From an uncultured bacterium (GTDB lineage Bacteria > Verrucomicrobiota > Kiritimatiellia > RFP12 > UBA1067), in contig CACWIW010000001.1 in NCBI GenBank assembly GCA_902761035.1, positions 33,226 to 97,225 of the forward strand: a stretch of 64,000 bases of DNA, written 5' to 3'. Shown piece by piece: positions 40,110 through 47,980 of the stretch; position 1 is the first letter of the stretch, and each line of letters starts with the position of its first letter. The notes below the pieces were generated by a model, which saw only the letters and a program-made list of their open reading frames with translations, searched no databases and was not told the DNA's origin. A program made the position numbers and the translations under genes.

Positions 40110-40784
40110 CTACATGCCTCTCTCGCCTTCCTGCAAGGAGGCGATGATGGCGGCGTTGTCCTGTTTGACGCCTGCCTCTTTCGCGCCGGCGGTGATGGCA
40201 CCAAACACCGCTCCAAACTTGTCGGGGGCAAGCGTGCCCTTCGCAAGGGACTCGACATCCCCGAGCGAAGCGGCACCGGAGTCGGCGAGCGAAACGGAAA
40301 ATCCCTTCGTAAATGCGCCGAGCTGCGCATCGTCCCACTTCAGGCTGGCAGCACCCTTCGCGAGAACGCCCAGCGTTTCGGGCGTAATCTCAAAGCTCTT
40401 CGCCTCCTTGACTTCCTGCATCGTGCCTGCCATACCAACGTAGCGGCAAGCGGCCTTTTGTTCCTCGGAGAGCGCGTCGAACTTCTCCTGATCAAACGGA
40501 TATTCGCGGTCGAGGTATTCCTTGTACTCCTTGAAAGAACCGAAGTCTTCGGGCTTCTTGTCGGCCTCGTTCATCTGCCAGCCCAATTCTTCTGGCTTCT
40601 CGTCAACGCCCGCCGACGAAGCAAGTGCCTGTACCGCCACCACGGCAATCACATCTAACGGTGGCGGCAGCGCAGCCGCAAGGGCTGTTACGAGTGCGTT
40701 CACCAAAGGCGACGACTTCAGCACATTCGAGATTGAACTGGCAATGCTCTTGATGCCGCTCCACAATCCGCTCCAGAAACCCAT
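40110..40784 (-). CDS. Unknown protein with amphipathic N-terminal helix
   Basis: Start MGFWSGLWSGIKSIASSISN (ATG 40784 after GGAGAAAGAAA), an amphipathic, Trp-containing helix that could bind membranes, followed by a hydrophobic stretch (LVTALAAALPPPLDVIAVVA). The rest is helical and acidic, ending with Ala/Gly-rich repeats (AFTKGFSVSLADSGAASLGD). 224 aa. No family recognised. Lies 44 nt after the HerA-like gene. Confidence 0.6.
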   Translation of the reverse strand: MGFWSGLWSGIKSIASSISNVLKSSPLVNALVTALAAALPPPLDVIAVVAVQALASSAGVDEKPEELGWQMNEADKKPEDFGSFKEYKEYLDREYPFDQEKFDALSEEQKAACRYVGMAGTMQEVKEAKSFEITPETLGVLAKGAASLKWDDAQLGAFTKGFSVSLADSGAASLGDVESLAKGTLAPDKFGAVFGAITAGAKEAGVKQDNAAIIASLQEGERGM

Positions 40785-40828
40785 TTTCTTTCTCCTTTTT
40801 TGGTTGGTTTGATTGTTGTTTGTTTTTG

Positions 40829-43800
40829 TTAGGAATTTCTTCGCGCCTTGGCACAACAGGCCAACTTGGTACGCTCCTGAGTCGTATCACCTTTCGCAAG
40901 CAGGACCTTGAAGAACGCCGCATAATCGCCCTCAAGGTTATCGCCCTGCCGAGGCGAATAGGCACGTGCCAGCAAAGCACTTGTTACCCGATCCCGTCCG
41001 TAGGCGTCAAGCATGGCCGACAACACGCCAAACGTGCAGCCTTTACTTGAAAGGGACACTATTTTGCGAAATTCGCCCATCATGCCCTTTGTGGCCTTGG
41101 ACAGCTTTTCAAGGTCTGCCACAGACGGCTGCTTCGCCAGAACGTCCGAGAATGCGAACACGCCGCGCTTCCAGTCGCTGGCGTAGAACTCCAGCGCGGC
41201 CTTTCGGATGTTTTCGGCCTCCTTCGGGTCGGGCGTGGTGTCGGTGCGGTACGTCTGCGTGATCTGAACCTGGATGGCCTTGGGCCAGTTGCCGTTGAAG
41301 ACGACGGCGCGTCCGATCTGGAGGTTGGAGAGGAAGCTCGCCTGCTCCTCCTCCAATCCCATCGTGTGGCCGACGGCTTCCTTGTCGTCCTGCGCGAAGA
41401 GGCGGTGGATGATCTTGGTGTTGGTGTTCTTCATCACCTCGGGCGTGAGCTTGCCGGGAATCTGGTCGGCGATCACGAGCGATTCGCCGTACTTGCGGAT
41501 TTCGGCAAGCATGTCGGCGAACGTCTCGGCGGCCTGTTTCTGGGACGGGCTGCCACCCGGCTCTGGCTTGGAGAGAAGGCGGTGCGCCTCCTCGATGAGG
41601 GTGATGTGATGGACCTTGCCGCCCTTCTTGAACTTGTACTTGACCGCCTGCAGGAGGTTCGTCAGGACGAATCCGATGATAAGCGACTTCTGGGCGGCGT
41701 TGGGAATCTCCTCCAGCTCCAGCACTACCTTGCGGTCGAGTAGCTTAATGAAATCAATGGAGCGTGGGCAGTCAAGCATGAAGCCCTTCGCGCCAAGGGT
41801 CAAACCCTGCAGACGCGCCTTGATGGAGCCGATGTAGTCCTTCTTGAGGCGGTCGTCGAAACCCTGCTCCTCAACAACCACTTCGGTTTTCTTCAACACA
41901 TCGCTCAACGTAGGGAAAGCGAATACGCCATCCGCAAACGGATCGTCGTAGTCGGCGTTCTCGTTCGTGTCGAGGCTCCAGCCGTAGTCCTCGTAGCAGG
42001 CGTAGATGGCGCGTTCGATTAGCTGCGGGATGGCCGCCTCCATGTCGAACGCCGCCGTAATGCTCGCCATGAGCATGTCGACGCGCGAGGTGACGCTCTC
42101 GCCGGGGATTAGCTCAAAAGGGTTCAGCCGGAACGGCGCTTCCGTATCGTCGCCGAGCGTAAACACGAGCATGTCCTCGCATTGCTTGCGGATCGCATTG
42201 TCGCTTGCCATGCGGAGGCCGCGATACTCGGTCTTGGCGGGTTCGATCACGAGGAACGGCCAGCCGCTTGAAAGCAGCAGCGTCTGGCAGGTAGTGGTCT
42301 TTCCGCTGCCGGTCACGCCCGCCACGAACACATGGCGGTCTAGCTGATCCTTGGCGAGCTTGACCGTGCAGCCCTTGCACACGTTGCCACCCTTCACCAA
42401 AGCGCCGAGTTCCACCAGGTCTTCGTTCTTGAGGGCAATCGGTTTTCCATCCTTGCCTTTCGCCTCCGGCACGTTGAGGCCGAACTCGACCTCTTCTTTC
42501 AAGCGAAGGCCGACGACTTCCTTCTGCGGGAGTCCGGCCATGAGCGCCAGTTCGCGCACGCTCATCCAGTTGCCGGAATACAGGACGGGATCCTGCCGGT
42601 CGGCGAACTGCGCAAGGCCGCCGTACTCCAGCAGGCCGGCCTGTGCGTATGGGAGGCGCTGAATTCCCTCATCCTCCAGCTTCGCGAACGGGATCGTGAA
42701 ATTACGCAGCAACTTGCACTCGTCGGCACCTGGATTACGCGAGAGAAGAGGCACCATGTTCGCCGTCTCGCCGGCGAAGATGGAGCGCGCCGCCTGGGAA
42801 AGCTTGCGGGTGACCTGCGGGTTCTCGCCGAAGAGCGTCATGTTCACGACGAACGCGCCCTTGCCGCGCGCGTAGTCGAGACGCGGAATCAGTACCTCGT
42901 CAAAGTACTTAACCCAGTCTGCGGCGGCCTTGTCCGTCAAGTCGGAGTTGACCGTGATCGACGAGCCGCTCTGCGTTCCCCAGTTCTTGCTCGTCCCCTT
43001 GTTCGTGCTGAAGTTCTCACTTTCACCTTTCGTCGTGGAGCTGCTACCACCAATTGTTTCAGACGAACTTGTCCCGGAACTCCTAGTATCGCCGCCTGAA
43101 AACCAAATCTTACAGTTTGTTCCTTGGTTACTCCCTTGAGTCTTACTTTCACTCCTACCTGTCGTATCGCTCTTACTTGTGCCGGTTGACCTACTTTCAC
43201 CGCTGTTGACTGCCTCACCCTGGTTCTGCCCGACATTCTGCCCTAGCTGGACGGACTGCTTGGACACCAGCGACAGCATTTCGTATGCGGCAAACACATC
43301 CTTGCGCAAGGCCGTGAGGCGGTCGTTGCCAATGGGCTTGGCGAGGATCATGAAGCCGAACTTGTCGCCCTGCATCACGTCCACGAGGCGGTCGATGCCA
43401 CGAAAGTCCTGTTTCTCCTTGTCCTTCACGCCGCCGGGCACGCCCGCCAGCACGCGACAGTTGTCCGGCTCGTCAAAATACGTTTTCATTTCCGCGCGCA
43501 GCTCGTCCATCTCCTGCGCATCCAGCTCGCGAATCGTGCTGCCGCGAAAATTTCCCTCCAGGGCGGGCCTCAGGAACGCCTCGCCCACCTGGCGCACGGG
43601 ATCGCGTTCGGCATTGACGGCAAACAAATCGCGTACGAACCCGAAATAGAACCTGACCTTGTCATGGTCGCCCAAAATCAGGTAGACGAGGTTCATGCCG
43701 GGAACCGTCATGCAGGAAAGCGCGTTCTCCAGCGCCTCCAGTTGCGGCGACTCCTCTTCGTAGGTGATTTCCTCAATGCGGTAGAGAATCAAGTCCTTGC

Positions 43801-43990
43801 GCTTGAGGTCCTCAACGGATTGGAGGCTAGTGGGATTCGCGACAAGATTGCGCTCCCCGACGATCCTTGTCCATTCGGCTATCTTGTCAGGAAGTGCCTT
43901 CACCACCTCGGGTTGGACGACGACCGACTTTGTTTCCGCGACAGGCACTGGTTGTGTCTGTATCTTCTGTAATAAAATATTTTTATCCAT
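40829..43990 (-). CDS. HerA-like ATPase (DUF87 type) with Ser/Gly-rich insert
   Basis: 1053 aa. Walker A GVTGSGKTT near 557-565, Walker B ITLIEEAHRLL near 795, and IADQIPGKLTPEVMKNTNTK with a downstream polar/Arg site: the HerA/FtsK-family layout of DNA or protein translocating hexamers. The N-terminal 270 residues are a separate domain; residues about 270-350 are a Ser/Thr/Gly/Asn-rich linker (SGESRSTGTSKSDTTGRSES). Start ATG 43990 after AAGGAATAAC; an earlier in-frame ATG is at 44008. Second gene of operon B. Such ATPases occur in many conflict systems as the motor. Confidence 0.88.
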   Translation of the reverse strand: MDKNILLQKIQTQPVPVAETKSVVVQPEVVKALPDKIAEWTRIVGERNLVANPTSLQSVEDLKRKDLILYRIEEITYEEESPQLEALENALSCMTVPGMNLVYLILGDHDKVRFYFGFVRDLFAVNAERDPVRQVGEAFLRPALEGNFRGSTIRELDAQEMDELRAEMKTYFDEPDNCRVLAGVPGGVKDKEKQDFRGIDRLVDVMQGDKFGFMILAKPIGNDRLTALRKDVFAAYEMLSLVSKQSVQLGQNVGQNQGEAVNSGESRSTGTSKSDTTGRSESKTQGSNQGTNCKIWFSGGDTRSSGTSSSETIGGSSSTTKGESENFSTNKGTSKNWGTQSGSSITVNSDLTDKAAADWVKYFDEVLIPRLDYARGKGAFVVNMTLFGENPQVTRKLSQAARSIFAGETANMVPLLSRNPGADECKLLRNFTIPFAKLEDEGIQRLPYAQAGLLEYGGLAQFADRQDPVLYSGNWMSVRELALMAGLPQKEVVGLRLKEEVEFGLNVPEAKGKDGKPIALKNEDLVELGALVKGGNVCKGCTVKLAKDQLDRHVFVAGVTGSGKTTTCQTLLLSSGWPFLVIEPAKTEYRGLRMASDNAIRKQCEDMLVFTLGDDTEAPFRLNPFELIPGESVTSRVDMLMASITAAFDMEAAIPQLIERAIYACYEDYGWSLDTNENADYDDPFADGVFAFPTLSDVLKKTEVVVEEQGFDDRLKKDYIGSIKARLQGLTLGAKGFMLDCPRSIDFIKLLDRKVVLELEEIPNAAQKSLIIGFVLTNLLQAVKYKFKKGGKVHHITLIEEAHRLLSKPEPGGSPSQKQAAETFADMLAEIRKYGESLVIADQIPGKLTPEVMKNTNTKIIHRLFAQDDKEAVGHTMGLEEEQASFLSNLQIGRAVVFNGNWPKAIQVQITQTYRTDTTPDPKEAENIRKAALEFYASDWKRGVFAFSDVLAKQPSVADLEKLSKATKGMMGEFRKIVSLSSKGCTFGVLSAMLDAYGRDRVTSALLARAYSPRQGDNLEGDYAAFFKVLLAKGDTTQERTKLACCAKARRNS

Positions 43991-44017
43991 GATTGTTATT
44001 CCTTTCACATTGATTGC

Positions 44018-44227
44018 TTACAGCTTCTCCCACTTGCTCCAGCGGAAACAGGTACTGGTGCCGCCAAACTTGCGGCCGTCCCAGGCCCGGCAGTCGTCGG
44101 CGGGTAGAACTCCGCCAATGCGCACAAACTTGGGGTCCGCGCCCACGAAAATGAGCTTGCGCGTGCCGCTCCACCAGCGGCACGTCGCGCACTTTTTCTG
44201 CGCTATCGGTATGTCAAGTTGCGCCAT
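44018..44227 (-). CDS. 69-aa four-Cys, Trp-rich protein, copy B (first gene of operon B)
   Basis: Same protein as copy A (66 of 69 residues identical; T22, D44, D45 here). C13, C16, C46 and C60 are conserved. 27 nt before the HerA-like start. Opens operon B as its twin opens operon A, so it may be a shared regulator or subunit of both. Confidence 0.7.
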   Translation of the reverse strand: MAQLDIPIAQKKCATCRWWSGTRKLIFVGADPKFVRIGGVLPADDCRAWDGRKFGGTSTCFRWSKWEKL

Positions 44228-44440
44228 TCTTTATCTCTTTCCTTCACCGCGCGGAATGCCACCATTGCGGCTACATTCTTCACGGTTCCTCGGCGTTGCG
44301 TTGAAGTTTAGCACCTCTCTCACCCGCGCGCAAGCACGAAGGCAAAATGTACCTCACATCACAGCCAAACAACCAGCCGTTATGTAAGTAATACGCAGCA
44401 GAACACGAAGTGTTATGGGGAAAAATAAAAAAAATTTCAC
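44228..44440. repeat. Duplicated promoter region, copy B
   Basis: Counterpart of 32562-32750. Contains the operon B promoter and the same GCAAGCACGAAGGCAAAATG and AAGTGTTATGGG blocks. Confidence 0.75.
44305..44333 (-). promoter_or_regulatory. Promoter of operon B
   Basis: -35 TTGCGC (44328-44333), 17-bp spacer, extended -10 TGCTAAACT (hexamer 44305-44310), as in operon A. Confidence 0.75.
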
Positions 44441-44449
44441 GCCTCGCAC

Positions 44450-45046
44450 CTACTCCCCGTACGCAGCCTCGACGGCGGCGATCATGTGGTCAATGCGAAA
44501 CTTGATCTGGCGAAGCGCATTGTGTGTAATTCCCAGGCGCGTGGCTACATCGGCAGCAGGTTCGCCATCAAGCGCGTAGGCGCGATACGCCGCCACCGTG
44601 CGTGGGTCCAGCATGGTCCGCGAAAGAACATGCTCAACGGCTGCGGCATGCCGTGCCTCCATGAGATGCATGTCCACGTAGGCCGCCGCGTCGGGCGTCT
44701 CGTCAAGTATCTCCACTTCTTCGGCAGAGACTGTTTCCCCCACACCGCGTGCAAGGTTACGGCGATGCCGATCAATCAACAGACGGCGCACCATTGTTCC
44801 CAAATAGGCTCGGAAACGGCCCTTTTCCGGACGATATACTTCTGTGCGCAAGACGTTCACCAGTCGCACGAATATCTCCTGAACTACATCGTCCACGTCC
44901 GACGGCACCACGTCGCCACGTGCGCCGATGAACGCTCGGATCACCGGCGTGTACAGCTCAACAAACCGCGCCCATTCGGCGGCATCGTCGCCGTTTGCGT
45001 ATTCGGCAATCTTGTGGAGCAAGGTTTTTGGGGTGTCGGGAAACAT
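44450..45046 (-). CDS. ECF-type RNA polymerase sigma factor
   Basis: Region 2 (DVDDVVQEIFVRLVNVLRTE, RFRAYLGTMVRRLLIDRHRR) and region 4 (YALDGEPAADVATRLGITHNALRQIKFRI) are clear; 198 aa, no region 1 or 3. Lies 26 nt after the Ser/Thr kinase gene, so probably co-transcribed. In planctomycete-like bacteria ECF sigmas paired with Ser/Thr kinases are common, the kinase controlling the sigma instead of an anti-sigma. No anti-sigma is seen here. Confidence 0.88.
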   Translation of the reverse strand: MFPDTPKTLLHKIAEYANGDDAAEWARFVELYTPVIRAFIGARGDVVPSDVDDVVQEIFVRLVNVLRTEVYRPEKGRFRAYLGTMVRRLLIDRHRRNLARGVGETVSAEEVEILDETPDAAAYVDMHLMEARHAAAVEHVLSRTMLDPRTVAAYRAYALDGEPAADVATRLGITHNALRQIKFRIDHMIAAVEAAYGE

Positions 45047-45086
45047 AGTCGTTAGTGGTTAGTCGTTAGTCGTTAGTCGTTAGGGT
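45047..45086. repeat. Heptamer GTTAGTC/GTTAGTG tandem run between kinase and sigma genes
   Basis: Five near-perfect units span the stop codon of the kinase gene and the gap to the ECF start. Slippage here would change the kinase end or the spacing. Confidence 0.6.
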
Positions 45087-46551
45087 TGTCGGTTATCGAA
45101 TGTTCAACCTCCACCCTTCTGGAGAATGGGTCGTTGGGCGGCCAAGTCGTACTCCAGCCCTTAGCGGTGGGCTGGACGTGGTTGACGAGGTTGGTGGGCG
45201 TGCGCACGTATATGCGCGTGCCGCGCGTTTCGGGTGCATTACCACCAAAATAGACGTGCAGGAGGTTTGAACACCCCCCGAAAGCCGCCTGCCCTACATC
45301 GAGGAGGCCTTTTCCAAATCGGACCTCGCGCAGGGCGAAACAGTCACCAAACACATAGCTTTCCAGATGTTTCAGCGAGTCGGGCAACGCAACCGTCTCA
45401 AGCTGCGGACAACCGAAGAACGCGGCCGCATCGACCAATTCCACGCCCTCCTCCACCGTGACGTGCCGAAGATCCGGCCACCGTTTGAACTGATCGGCCA
45501 CAACACGCTTCATGGCGGCCTTCACAACAACTGAGGTCACGCCGCCAGGGTCGATGTCCTGCATATCCTGTGGGCTTGAAACCCACAGCACGCCCGGAGG
45601 TGGCTGGGCGGTTTCGCTACCCGTTCGCAATGCAATCAGTACCCCTGCCGCAAGGGCGCCTAGTCCAAGCAAAAACATCCACCGTCGGCGGCTTGTTCCA
45701 TGCTCCACTCCCACAATCGTGCGCATCGCCGGATCTTCAGAAAGGAGTCGTGGAAGATTCGTCTGCCAGAACGGGTCAAATGCAAGCAACAGGTCGAATG
45801 GAGACGTAGCCTTTCTTCCACCCGCATCCGCTGAACCCATCGGCGGCTCGTACCACATGCCCGTCAAAAGGCGGAAAAAGAGAACTCCAAGCGCATACCA
45901 GTCTGATGCCGACGTCACGGGCTGTCCGGACCGCACCTCGGGCGCAAGGTAGAAATAGGTGCCCATCACTGGACGCGTACCGGTTGTCTGCCCTTCGATG
46001 AACGTTGTGGTTACGTCCAGCCGATTGCGCAGTTTGTCGTCGAAGATGCGGGAGATGCCGAAGTCGGAGAGCACGGCATGGCCGCCATCATCAAGCAGTA
46101 CGTTCTCGAGTTTTACGTCGCGATGCACAATGCCGCGCGCATGAAGGTAATCCAGCTCGTCCACCAGCTCGCGGAACCAGCACAGGGCCTGTTCATTAGA
46201 GATGCCCCCGCGCCGACGCGCATCCTCCAGCGTTTCCGGCTCGCCATCTGCGTTCAACACGAGATCCATAGCAAACCAGGGATTTCCTGTCGACTCGTCC
46301 ACGCCCACGTCCCGTACCTTCACAAGATGCGGATGGTTCAGCACGGCCAGGATTTTCGCCTCGGCATGGAAACGTTTCTCGAGAAACTCCTGGTTTTTCG
46401 CACCGCCCGTGAAGAGCTTCAGCGCGAGATGCGCTCCGGCAGCGTCCTCCACCTCGTACACCGTCCCCATGCCGCCATGTCCCAGCGGACGCACAATGCG
46501 GTAAGCTCCAATGTTACCAATGGCATAAGAGTCTGTCGCCGCTTTTTCCAT
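45073..46551 (-). CDS. Membrane Ser/Thr protein kinase with BspA-like repeats
   Basis: Kinase domain about 15-285: GHGGMGTVYEV glycine loop, ALKLF Lys, HRDVKLEN catalytic loop, DFGISR and GTYFYLAPEV. One membrane span (WMFLLGLGALAAGVLIALRT, about 300), then an outside region with LRR_5/BspA-type repeats (FFGCPQLETVALPDSLKHLE). This is a PknB-like receptor layout. The ATG at 46551 is 6 nt from a TATACT -10, so the mRNA is probably leaderless; an in-frame ATG at 46557 would lie closer. Coupled with the ECF sigma. Confidence 0.9.
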   Translation of the reverse strand: MEKAATDSYAIGNIGAYRIVRPLGHGGMGTVYEVEDAAGAHLALKLFTGGAKNQEFLEKRFHAEAKILAVLNHPHLVKVRDVGVDESTGNPWFAMDLVLNADGEPETLEDARRRGGISNEQALCWFRELVDELDYLHARGIVHRDVKLENVLLDDGGHAVLSDFGISRIFDDKLRNRLDVTTTFIEGQTTGTRPVMGTYFYLAPEVRSGQPVTSASDWYALGVLFFRLLTGMWYEPPMGSADAGGRKATSPFDLLLAFDPFWQTNLPRLLSEDPAMRTIVGVEHGTSRRRWMFLLGLGALAAGVLIALRTGSETAQPPPGVLWVSSPQDMQDIDPGGVTSVVVKAAMKRVVADQFKRWPDLRHVTVEEGVELVDAAAFFGCPQLETVALPDSLKHLESYVFGDCFALREVRFGKGLLDVGQAAFGGCSNLLHVYFGGNAPETRGTRIYVRTPTNLVNHVQPTAKGWSTTWPPNDPFSRRVEVEHSITDNPND

Positions 46552-46557
46552 GCGCAT

Positions 46558-46603
46558 AGTATATCACATTTCCTTACCCAGACCCGCGGCATTATGGTAA
46601 AAT
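46558..46603. promoter_or_regulatory. Back-to-back leaderless promoters
   Basis: Minus: TGATATACT (hexamer 46558-46563), 6 nt to the kinase ATG. Plus: TGGTAAAAT (hexamer 46598-46603), 6 nt to the ATG at 46610. Only 34 bp separate the two -10 hexamers, so the polymerases must compete. Confidence 0.6.
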
Positions 46604-46609
46604 ATCGCC

Positions 46610-47980
46610 ATGGAAAACAACAGACGCCTTCTCTCGCTCGACATCCTCCGCGGACTCGACATGCTCCTTCTCACGGTCATCGGACCAGTTTTCTGGGCCG
46701 TGAACAAGGTATGGGCAATGCCCGACGCCGTCCAGCTGCAGTTCAAGCACGCCTGGGGCGGCTTCACGCTATGGGACATCATCATGCCGCTCTTCATCTT
46801 CTCCTGCGGCGCCGCCGTTCCATACGCGCTGTCAAAACGTCTGGACGATGACGGCTGTGCGACCAGCGCGTTCTGGAAGCACGTATTCGGACGTTTCCTG
46901 TTCCTCTGGTTCTGCGGCATGCTCGTGCAGGGGAACCTCGCCTCGCTCGACCCGCTCAAGATCAGCCCCTACAACAACACGCTCCAGACCATTGCCGCCG
47001 GCTACCTGATCGCCGCTCTTGTGATGCTGATCCCCGTGCGCGCGCTTCGCGTAGCCATACCCTTTATCCTTGCGGGAGCCTACGGCGCGCTCCTGCATTT
47101 CCTAGGCGACTACACCGTGGACGGGAACCTTGCGCAGGTCATTGAACAGAACGTTCTCCACGCCATCCTGCCCGACGGCAGCGCGGCGTTCAAGACGCAC
47201 GGCTACACCTGGTTCCTCACCACGCTCATGTTCGGCGCAATGGCGCTCTGCGGCGCGCAGTGCGCAGAGATCCTGCGCGGCAAATGGCCGAACGGGCGGA
47301 AATCGGCGGCGCTCTTCGTCCTCGGCGGCCTCCTCCTCGGCGCGGGATGGGGGCTGACGCTCGCCGTTCCGTGCATCAAGCACATCTACACCGTGAGCTT
47401 CACCTGCCAGGCGATGGGCTGGTGCGTGCTCGCGCTCGCCCTTCTCTACGTGCTGACGGACATTCTCCCGTGCCGACGCGGCTGGTGGATCATCACCCTC
47501 TACGGGCAATGCGCCCTTACGGCTTACATGGCGACGCACTTCTTCAAGCCTGCGCTTGTAGTCTGCGAAAAAACGATCACGCAGGGTTTCCCACGCTACG
47601 TGGACAAGCAATACATGCCCCTCGCCGAAGCGCTCGTCACGGCCATCATCCTCACGATCATCCTCGTCATCCGCCGTCGGCTGCGCGGCACACGCCCAGT
47701 GACCGAGGAGTCCAGCACGGACGCTGAACCCTCTGTACCGCAGGCGTCGGGTACCGATGCCGCACCCGCGTTCAAGAGCCAGCTGATGTCTGGTGCAATT
47801 GCCGACCGCTTCAAGATTCCCGGATTGGAAACCAAGCAAGCCGCCGCGCCGCAAAACGCGAATGAACCTGCTTCGCAGGCAACCCATGTGAAGACGAAAC
47901 TCAAACTGCACGCATCGTCCGAGGAGACGCCGTCAGTGAGCCTCGAGCCAATTGTTCCCGACGCCGACCGAGACGTCTAG
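46610..47980 (+). CDS. Multi-span membrane acyltransferase (DUF5009/NagX-like)
   Basis: Opens NRRLLSLDILRGLDMLLLTV, the hallmark of the heparan-alpha-glucosaminide N-acetyltransferase-like family, with about ten spans, including WDIIMPLFIFSCGAAVPYAL and GYTWFLTTLMFGAMALCGAQ. In bacteria these act on sugars or cell-wall amino sugars. The last 110 residues are a polar cytoplasmic tail rich in Ala, Thr and Pro. The 3' end overlaps polA by 48 nt tail to tail. Leaderless start. Confidence 0.78.
   Translation: MENNRRLLSLDILRGLDMLLLTVIGPVFWAVNKVWAMPDAVQLQFKHAWGGFTLWDIIMPLFIFSCGAAVPYALSKRLDDDGCATSAFWKHVFGRFLFLWFCGMLVQGNLASLDPLKISPYNNTLQTIAAGYLIAALVMLIPVRALRVAIPFILAGAYGALLHFLGDYTVDGNLAQVIEQNVLHAILPDGSAAFKTHGYTWFLTTLMFGAMALCGAQCAEILRGKWPNGRKSAALFVLGGLLLGAGWGLTLAVPCIKHIYTVSFTCQAMGWCVLALALLYVLTDILPCRRGWWIITLYGQCALTAYMATHFFKPALVVCEKTITQGFPRYVDKQYMPLAEALVTAIILTIILVIRRRLRGTRPVTEESSTDAEPSVPQASGTDAAPAFKSQLMSGAIADRFKIPGLETKQAAAPQNANEPASQATHVKTKLKLHASSEETPSVSLEPIVPDADRDV

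Noticed and set aside
39142..40338. Long form of the operon B unknown protein
   Set aside because: The extra N-terminal part overlaps the upstream gene out of frame; ATG 40065 has a good ribosome site.
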